Part shown: in pieces, positions 26,924 through 32,219 of the stretch | Layout of the letters: each line of letters starts with the position of its first letter | Position numbering within the stretch: position 1 is the first letter of the stretch | NCBI GenBank assembly: GCA_021785975.1 | Contig: JAJYOE010000016.1 | Coordinates: forward strand, 1-32,219 | Origin: Bacillota bacterium | GTDB lineage: Bacteria > Bacillota > Bacilli > Alicyclobacillales > SLC66 | Length of the DNA: 32,219 bases | Reading direction: 5' to 3' | Made by a program: the position numbers and the translations under genes | Notes under the pieces: generated by a model | Told to the model about the DNA's origin: nothing | Databases searched by the model: none | What the model saw: only the letters and a program-made list of their open reading frames with translations

Positions 26924-27802
26924 TTAATCGTTTTGTGAATGGTCAATTCTCATCAGTCGCAGACGACGAATTCTCTCCTCTGTGGGAGGGTGGGTGCTAA
27001 AAAGACCAGCTACGCTTCGACCGCGCAGCGGATTGACAATGTACATATGGGCAAGCGCCGCGGTGCTGGCAGAATTGCGTTCATCTTGGCGCCGTCCTGT
27101 GCCAAATCGTGAAACATGATCGAGTTTCGCGAGTGCATCCGCCAATCCGTCCGGGTCACGAGTCAGCCTCGCCGCGCCTTCGTCCGCTTTGTATTCTCTG
27201 GATCGTGAGATGGCCAACTGAACTAATGTCGCTGCAATAGGTGCCAAAATCATCAACGCCAGTTCACCGACCCAATTGGAATCCCGGCTGTCCCTCTCCC
27301 CGCCAAACATCAATCCCCACTGAAGCATTTGCGCTAACCAGGTGATGGCTGCAGCTAACGTTGCTGCCATGGAAGCGATCAAAATATCGCGGTGACGGAT
27401 GTGCGACATCTCGTGTGCAAGCACACCTTGAAGTTCCCTGGTCGACATCATGTCAAGCAGCCCTGAATTCACCACGATGGCAGAGTGGCCAGGGTCTCTA
27501 CCGGTAGCGAACGCATTAGGAAGAGGGGATGGGGAAACAAGAACCCTTGGCATGGGCAATCCTGCCCTCGTCGACAAATGCCTGACTATCGTATAAAGTT
27601 CCGGAGCCTGTTGTTCAGTCACTTCTTTGGCGCCGGACATTGAAATCGCGATTTGATCGCTGAAAAAATAACTGAATCCATTAATGGCCACGGCCACCAA
27701 AAGTGCAATGACCGCACCGCCCCTGCCTCCGATGTAGGAACCCAGAAGAACGATCAGGACGGACAGTATTGCCATCAATACCCAGGTTTTTAATGTATTC
27801 AA
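26924..27802 (-). CDS. htpX: M48-family zinc metalloprotease HtpX (TTG start proposed)
   Basis: GVLAHEMSHIRHRDILI zinc motif, GGRGGAVIALLVA, SREYKADEGAARLT, FSTHPPTEERIRRL. Start TTG 27802 (MNTLKTW..) preferred over ATG 27844. Confidence 0.93.
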   Translation of the reverse strand: MNTLKTWVLMAILSVLIVLLGSYIGGRGGAVIALLVAVAINGFSYFFSDQIAISMSGAKEVTEQQAPELYTIVRHLSTRAGLPMPRVLVSPSPLPNAFATGRDPGHSAIVVNSGLLDMMSTRELQGVLAHEMSHIRHRDILIASMAATLAAAITWLAQMLQWGLMFGGERDSRDSNWVGELALMILAPIAATLVQLAISRSREYKADEGAARLTRDPDGLADALAKLDHVSRFGTGRRQDERNSASTAALAHMYIVNPLRGRSVAGLFSTHPPTEERIRRLRLMRIDHSQND

Positions 27803-27848
27803 AGAAAATCCCGCCCTTTTCTGAGAGATAAAATAATGTAGCATCTCT

Positions 27849-27857
27849 ATTATAGCA
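27849..27857 (-). promoter_or_regulatory. Extended -10 element (TGCTATAAT) for htpX
   Basis: Minus-strand TGC-TATAAT; predicted TSS falls near 27842, downstream of the upstream ATG codon. Confidence 0.5.
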
Positions 27858-27924
27858 GACAGGGTGCAAACTCACTACTGATGATACAATAGATGCAGCG
27901 ATTGCAGAATATAGAGGTGATGAC

Positions 27925-28644
27925 ATGTCTAATTTTAAGGTGAACCTGCTACGTTACACAGACCCTGACAGGCGCTCGCTGGCACATGCCGCTGCGGTAT
28001 ATCTGGGGAAACCAGATACAGACAACGTGAAGCGTCCGCTCAGCATTATAAAAAAAGGGGATACCTTGGCCATCTTCCGCGGCGAATCGGTGCGGTTCGA
28101 GTTTTGGACTTCAAAAGTTGTTTATGATCATTTGATCACCTATACCACATTAAATATGCGCGCTTGCGGAGGGCTTAGGGCCAACGAAGCGACGGTGTTT
28201 GTCCCGCCTGGAGAAGATGAGGATCCTATTTATAGGGAACTTGGTGAAAAACATCTTGCCACTTATCGAAGTTTGGTGCACGGCATTGATCCGCAGTCGG
28301 ACAACCCTATGGAAAAGAAACGCCTTCAAGCCGCTCGTTACATCGCTCCCGTGTCCGTACAACTGCATTACGTGCTCGATATCAATTTCGCCACGCTCAT
28401 CGAGTCGATGTTTCCACAGCGCATATGGTCGCCTGGTGCGCAGCATGACACTCGCGTAGTGGTGGAGTCGATGTTCTCTCAGGTCAGGGAAAAAGACCCT
28501 GAACTTTGGGACTTGGTATATGAATATTACGGCCCTGAAGCACATGCCTGGAAGCGCCTTCGCGTCAAACTGAAAAAAGAAAATCCGGAGCTTTATGAGC
28601 AGATTGTCAAAGAATTTGGCGCAACAAAATCCATGTGGGATTAA
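27925..28644 (+). CDS. Divergent ThyX-family (flavin-dependent thymidylate synthase-like) protein
   Basis: N-terminal VNLLRYTDPDRRSLAHAAA, central RFEFWTSKVVYDHL, C-terminal AARYIAPVSVQLHYVLDINFATLIESMFPQRIWSPGAQHDTRVVVESMF match the ThyX fold pattern; the canonical RHR motif is not present. Confidence 0.6.
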   Translation: MSNFKVNLLRYTDPDRRSLAHAAAVYLGKPDTDNVKRPLSIIKKGDTLAIFRGESVRFEFWTSKVVYDHLITYTTLNMRACGGLRANEATVFVPPGEDEDPIYRELGEKHLATYRSLVHGIDPQSDNPMEKKRLQAARYIAPVSVQLHYVLDINFATLIESMFPQRIWSPGAQHDTRVVVESMFSQVREKDPELWDLVYEYYGPEAHAWKRLRVKLKKENPELYEQIVKEFGATKSMWD

Positions 28645-28694
28645 CGTTATTAATTCGTTATTCAATCTAGTAGAGGAAAGGGCGTACTATCCAT

Positions 28695-29504
28695 TTGAAT
28701 TGGAATGAAATCGCCAAAGAAGTCATTGATCTTGGCACAGACAAGGTAAAGTTGTATTGCCGCCTTGACGGTTTTACTGAGACCTGTGCGCTGATTGAGG
28801 TGGCAAGAGAAGAAGTGCGAAACGCCATTGACGGGCAAACGACGCTGGCATTACTTCGCGCGTTGGACGAACTTGATCAAAGGCCGAAGCTGAAGACGTT
28901 GTTTATCACCGGAAGCGGTGAAAAAGCCTTCATCAGTGGCGGCGACTTAAAAGATTATACTTCGAGACTCGATCAAGTGGACAAGGTACGCGAAGCGCTT
29001 GGGCTCATGCGCCAGGTGTTGTATCGGATGTATGCAGGCCTTCGCTTTACGGTCGCGATCATCAATGGGCCGGCGCGAGGAGGAGGTTCTGAAATCGCTT
29101 TTTCATGCCATTATCGAATGATGAAAAAAGACGCTAACTTTGGCTTTGTGCAAGCGACACAAGGGATCCCCCCGGGATGGGGAGGCGGCGTTTTGCTTGC
29201 TCGCCACATGGGTGAAAGCAAAGCCAGACTAGCGCTTATGAGCGGCTCTCTATTTGAAGCGGACGTTGCGCTTGCCATGGGGTATGTTGACGAGTTGTAT
29301 CCTTCTGATGAATCTTTGATAGCAAAAATGCGAAATTTGTCTGGTCGATTCGAGCATTCGACAGTGTCCGGCGCTAAAGCGGTACATGCGCAGTTCAGCG
29401 ATGATCATGAGAAGATTTTGCATCAGATGGAACGGGAAAGCGAATCGTGCGCGGATCTTTGGTTCAAATCGGAACACATGGCGATATTGGATAGGTATAG
29501 TTAA
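28695..29504 (+). CDS. Enoyl-CoA hydratase/isomerase family protein (TTG start)
   Basis: LFITGSGEKAFISGGDLKDY, INGPARGGGSEIAFSCHYRMM, ATQGIPPGWGGGVLLARHMG crotonase-family motifs; SD GAGGAAAGGG upstream. Confidence 0.88.
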   Translation: MNWNEIAKEVIDLGTDKVKLYCRLDGFTETCALIEVAREEVRNAIDGQTTLALLRALDELDQRPKLKTLFITGSGEKAFISGGDLKDYTSRLDQVDKVREALGLMRQVLYRMYAGLRFTVAIINGPARGGGSEIAFSCHYRMMKKDANFGFVQATQGIPPGWGGGVLLARHMGESKARLALMSGSLFEADVALAMGYVDELYPSDESLIAKMRNLSGRFEHSTVSGAKAVHAQFSDDHEKILHQMERESESCADLWFKSEHMAILDRYS

Positions 29505-29535
29505 TGTAAATTTAGAGTAATCGTCCCGATTAAGG

Positions 29536-29564
29536 TTGCATTTTATGTTTTATGGACTTATACT
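29536..29564 (+). promoter_or_regulatory. SigA-type promoter of speD
   Basis: TTGCAT (29536-29541) - 17 nt - TATACT (29559-29564). Confidence 0.75.
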
Positions 29565-29570
29565 ATCACT

Positions 29571-29725
29571 CGTACCTCAGGAAGTCTTGTTTTTTAATTA
29601 GGAACCAGCATCCCTTAAAGGGTTAGGACCTCCAAGGACTAACTTTCCCCCGTGGTGGATGACGCAGGTCCCGCCATGCTTGAGAGGGCATGGGCATCAC
29701 GTGTTACAAAGGGGGATGTTTTGTT
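29571..29725 (+). ncRNA. Candidate structured 5' leader (cis-regulatory RNA) of speD
   Basis: About 155-nt leader with AAAggGTTAG/CTAACTTT, CCATGC/GCATGG and TCCCCC/GGGGGA (SD) pairings. Confidence 0.45.
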
Positions 29726-30115
29726 ATGGACACAGCAGGACGTCATGTAATAGCAGAACTTTGGGGATGCGAATCTGAAATCCTCAATGATTTACAGCGC
29801 ATCGAACGGATCATGGTCAGTGCGGCGCTGGAATCAGGCGCAGAGGTGCGCGAAGTGGCATTTCATAAGTTTGCTCCGCAAGGAGTGAGCGGTGTGGTCA
29901 TTATTTCTGAGTCTCATCTTACGATTCACAGTTTTCCTGAGCATGGGTACGCCAGCGTGGACGTGTATACTTGCGGCGACCGTATTGATCCGAAGGTGGC
30001 CTGTGAGTATATCACTAGAGGGCTTAAGGCGACCCGAAGAGAATTGATAGAATTTCCCCGAGGGGTTGGCTCAATTGAAGTTAGCGCCCAAAAAGTGGAG
30101 ACCTTGCAATACTGA
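29726..30115 (+). CDS. speD: S-adenosylmethionine decarboxylase proenzyme, prokaryotic class 1B
   Basis: [20 protein letters not shown]..., [37 protein letters not shown]; start ATG 29726 with SD AAAGGGGGA. Confidence 0.95.
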   Translation: MDTAGRHVIAELWGCESEILNDLQRIERIMVSAALESGAEVREVAFHKFAPQGVSGVVIISESHLTIHSFPEHGYASVDVYTCGDRIDPKVACEYITRGLKATRRELIEFPRGVGSIEVSAQKVETLQY

Positions 30116-30148
30116 TAGGAACCCATTAGAAGCGCATGAAAATTAGCG

Positions 30149-30185
30149 ACAAGCAGGACGAAAAACATTCGCCTGCTTGTTTTCA
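30149..30185 (+). terminator. Intrinsic terminator of speD
   Basis: ACAAGCAGG(a)CGAA-AAACA-TTCGCCTGCTTGT-TTTC stem-loop (9+4 bp). Confidence 0.75.
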
Positions 30186-30197
30186 TTAATAGAATTT

Positions 30198-30677
30198 TCA
30201 GTACATCAGATTGCTGTGTTCATGTTCCTGCATCTGGCGTCGAATGTTGATGGTGCGAGTGGCGAGGATTTTTCCGTTACCGGCATCGATGACCACTAAT
30301 TGACGAGTTTCACCGCGCATCATCACAGCAACGTATACCAGGCTCTGGCGGATGGTCTGTAAACTGATATCCTTCACCGTTGCCTGAGGTTCGCTGTCCT
30401 GTGCGATTTTGTGTGCTTGCGACAAGGATATTTTGGCATATGGGGCAAGAATGCGATTGAATGCGCTCCTTGCTTCGGTGATCGCTTGAGTCAAGGTGGT
30501 TTCTGGTATTTTTACACTGCTCTCGACTTTCCAGGGGGACATCCGGTCGTGAGCTTGCGCGATTCCGGAACGAACGGCTTCAGGCATAAAACCTGCCTGT
30601 GCAGTTCCCGCAGAAAGCACGCCTAATAAAGACAGCGCCAGCATCAGGCGAAACCCATTTTTTCTTATCAAAATCAT
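30198..30677 (-). CDS. Secreted PepSY-domain protein
   Basis: Signal peptide (LMLALSLLGVLSAGTAQA) and PepSY-like ISLSQAHKIAQDSEPQATVKDISL...LVVIDAGNGKILATRTI. Confidence 0.7.
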   Translation of the reverse strand: MILIRKNGFRLMLALSLLGVLSAGTAQAGFMPEAVRSGIAQAHDRMSPWKVESSVKIPETTLTQAITEARSAFNRILAPYAKISLSQAHKIAQDSEPQATVKDISLQTIRQSLVYVAVMMRGETRQLVVIDAGNGKILATRTINIRRQMQEHEHSNLMY

Positions 30678-30779
30678 ATCATCCCTTTGCATTCAACGTT
30701 ATTCATAAAATGCCCATAATAAGGTAATCTATACATTGGAGAGAGGGATCTCAACCGGGATACTGGTTGCGATTTTAGG

Positions 30780-30808
30780 TTGTTTTTCAATTAGAAACGT
30801 TGTATACT
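30780..30808 (+). promoter_or_regulatory. Promoter of tRNA-Ala/tRNA-Asp
   Basis: TTGTTT-N17-TATACT, about 20 bp upstream of tRNA-Ala. Confidence 0.6.
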
Positions 30809-30828
30809 ACTCCTTGTCACTGCAAGAT

Positions 30829-30903
30829 GGGGAATTAGCTCAGCGGTAGAGCACTGCGCTGGCAGCGCAGGGGTCAGGGGTTCAAATCCCCTATTCTCCA
30901 CCA
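30829..30903 (+). tRNA. tRNA-Ala (anticodon GGC), CCA encoded
   Basis: Full cloverleaf: GGGGAAT/ATTCTCC acceptor, CTGCG-CTGGCAG-CGCAG anticodon arm, GGTTCAAATCC T-arm. Confidence 0.97.
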
Positions 30904-30912
30904 ATAGGACAT

Positions 30913-30989
30913 GGAGCTGTGGTGTAGTGGCCTAACATGCCTGCCTGTCACGCAGGAGATCGCGGGTTCGAATCCCGTCAGCTCCGCCA
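30913..30989 (+). tRNA. tRNA-Asp (anticodon GTC), CCA encoded
   Basis: GGAGCTG/CAGCTCC acceptor, CCTGC-CTGTCAC-GCAGG anticodon arm, GGTTCGAATCC T-arm. Confidence 0.97.
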
Positions 30990-31009
30990 TACTTTTTCAG
31001 ATAAATGGT

Positions 31010-31046
31010 CCACGTACGAGTGTATACTCTATAGAGTGGGCTTTTT
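31010..31046 (+). terminator. Weak candidate terminator after tRNA-Asp
   Basis: CCAC...GTGG enclosing GAGT-GTAT-ACTC, followed by GCTTTTT. Confidence 0.35.
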
Positions 31047-31087
31047 CTATTTTGGATGTAACTTGTTGAGCAAGGAGCTGTCGTCTG

Positions 31088-31864
31088 ATGGTACGCTACA
31101 AGTTTATCGGGCACTCCACAGTTTTGGTCGACCTGAACGGGAAACGGTTCATCACAGACCCCATCGTGTCTAACCGAGCGTTGGTGGTTCGAAGGAAACG
31201 CCCCGCCGGTTATGTGTCCGATGACTTAAAACAGATTGATTATGTCCTGCTGTCGCATTCACACTGGGATCATCTTGATCGGCGCACTTTGCGTAAAATT
31301 GCGCGGACCAGCGTGGCTGATGTGGTATGTCCGACGGGTCATATGTCGCTATTAAAAAACATTGGTTTCCGTAATATTTACGAATTGAAAATGGGCCAGG
31401 TGCTGACGCTTGGAGAGTTTCAGTTTAGCTTGACACCGGTGAATCACCGGGGGAAACGGTGGTTGGAAAGATATCGTTCATCTGCGGGGATTTTTGTGCA
31501 AGGCATGGACCATTCCTTTTGGTTTGCAGGGGATACGGGATACCGCAATGATTTTAACTCTGGAATGAACGGTCAAAAACCAGAGGTGGCGTTAATTCCG
31601 ATCGGCGCTTATGCGCCGCGTGAATGGTATCACATGATGCACATGGACCCATCAGATGCGCTGAAGGCTTTCCGCGATGTGGGCGCTTCGTATATGTTGC
31701 CTATCCATTGGGGAGCGTTTAAGCTGACGAAAGAGGAGATTCACGAGCCTCCTCAGCTGCTTCGCTCTCTGGTAAAAAAAGAACCAGATCTCGCAGACCG
31801 CATCTGGTGGTTGGAGCCAGGTGAAGAGAAGATCATGGAAGAGCACGCTCATTTGACAAAGTGA
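31088..31864 (+). CDS. MBL-fold metal-dependent hydrolase (NAPE-PLD/UlaG-like)
   Basis: FIGHSTVLVDLNGKRFITDPI, LLSHSHWDHLD, FAGDTGYRNDF, MLPIHWGAF; SD AAGGAG upstream. Confidence 0.9.
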   Translation: MVRYKFIGHSTVLVDLNGKRFITDPIVSNRALVVRRKRPAGYVSDDLKQIDYVLLSHSHWDHLDRRTLRKIARTSVADVVCPTGHMSLLKNIGFRNIYELKMGQVLTLGEFQFSLTPVNHRGKRWLERYRSSAGIFVQGMDHSFWFAGDTGYRNDFNSGMNGQKPEVALIPIGAYAPREWYHMMHMDPSDALKAFRDVGASYMLPIHWGAFKLTKEEIHEPPQLLRSLVKKEPDLADRIWWLEPGEEKIMEEHAHLTK

Positions 31865-31899
31865 TAGGAGATAGGGTATCTTACTAGTTGTTTCTATTT

Positions 31900-31975
<76 letters not shown>

Positions 31976-31987
31976 TGTTTTGGCCGC

Positions 31988-32062
31988 GCGGAAGTGGCTC
32001 AGGGGTAGAGCATCGCCTTGCCAAGGCGAGGGTCGCGGGTTCGAATCCCGTCTTCCGCTCCA
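31988..32062 (+). tRNA. tRNA-Gly (anticodon GCC), CCA encoded
   Basis: GCGGAAG/CTTCCGC acceptor, TCGCC-TTGCCAA-GGCGA anticodon arm. Confidence 0.97.
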
Positions 32063-32082
32063 TTTATTAACCTGGGATGGAA

Positions 32083-32111
32083 TTGACTTTCCCCTTTTCA
32101 TGACGTAATAT
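32083..32111 (+). promoter_or_regulatory. Promoter of tRNA-Leu
   Basis: TTGACT-N17-TAATAT, 18 bp upstream of the tRNA. Confidence 0.65.
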
Positions 32112-32129
32112 AACTTGCATCATTGTTAA

Positions 32130-32214
32130 GCCGAGGTGGCGGAATTGGCAGACGCTCTGGACTTAAAATCCAGTGGGCCGAAAGCCCGTACGGGTTCGAG
32201 TCCCGTCCTCGGCA
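32130..32214 (+). tRNA. tRNA-Leu (anticodon TAA), CCA not encoded (TCA follows the discriminator)
   Basis: Class II tRNA with long variable arm: GCCGAGG/CCTCGGC acceptor, CTGGA-CTTAAAA-TCCAG anticodon arm. Confidence 0.96.
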
Positions 32215-32219
32215 TCATA

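Noticed and set aside
28150-28665. 171-aa minus-strand ORF opposite the ThyX-like gene
   Set aside because: Shadow ORF; the plus-strand frame carries recognisable family motifs.
30740-30775. CAACC-GGGATACT-GGTTG repeat upstream of the tRNA-Ala promoter
   Set aside because: Only 5-bp arms; expected by chance at this window size.
30932-31114. Minus-strand ORF with GADGIRTRDLLRDRQAC
   Set aside because: Antisense translation of tRNA-Asp.

Overview
This 32 kb window looks like a chromosomal segment of a spore-forming Firmicute, possibly Alicyclobacillaceae-like (taxonomy is inferred from gene content only). Most of it is ordinary: menF(partial)-menD-menH; an OmpR-type two-component pair; an MFS transporter; a divergent acyltransferase-3 / AMP-ligase / SGNH-hydrolase locus; RNase Z; two Cys/Met-metabolism PLP enzymes flanking a SAM-I (S-box) riboswitch; lgt; a LiaF-LiaS-LiaR-like set; citrate synthase; an alpha/beta-type SASP; pstSCAB; an M23 peptidase; HtpX; a ThyX-family protein; enoyl-CoA hydratase; speD; a PepSY protein; and five tRNAs. 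I recognise no prophage, IS element or CRISPR array. The items most worth a second look are: (i) a ~155-nt leader upstream of speD with a near-consensus promoter, several stems and a CCCCC/GGGGG pairing that could mask the Shine-Dalgarno (SD), not matching any riboswitch class I recognise; (ii) an NlpC/P60-like protein whose catalytic Cys is Pro and whose third catalytic residue is Cys; (iii) a ThyX homologue that has lost nearly all of the RHR..S..RY motif; (iv) a PstB with an altered ABC signature (LTRGQ); (v) a 9-bp inverted repeat that would mask the SD of the SASP gene; (vi) a CRP-like palindrome just upstream of the S-box; and (vii) a small Q/S/Y-rich protein with an internal repeat. All family assignments were made by eye from motifs. 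No database search or folding calculation was run.
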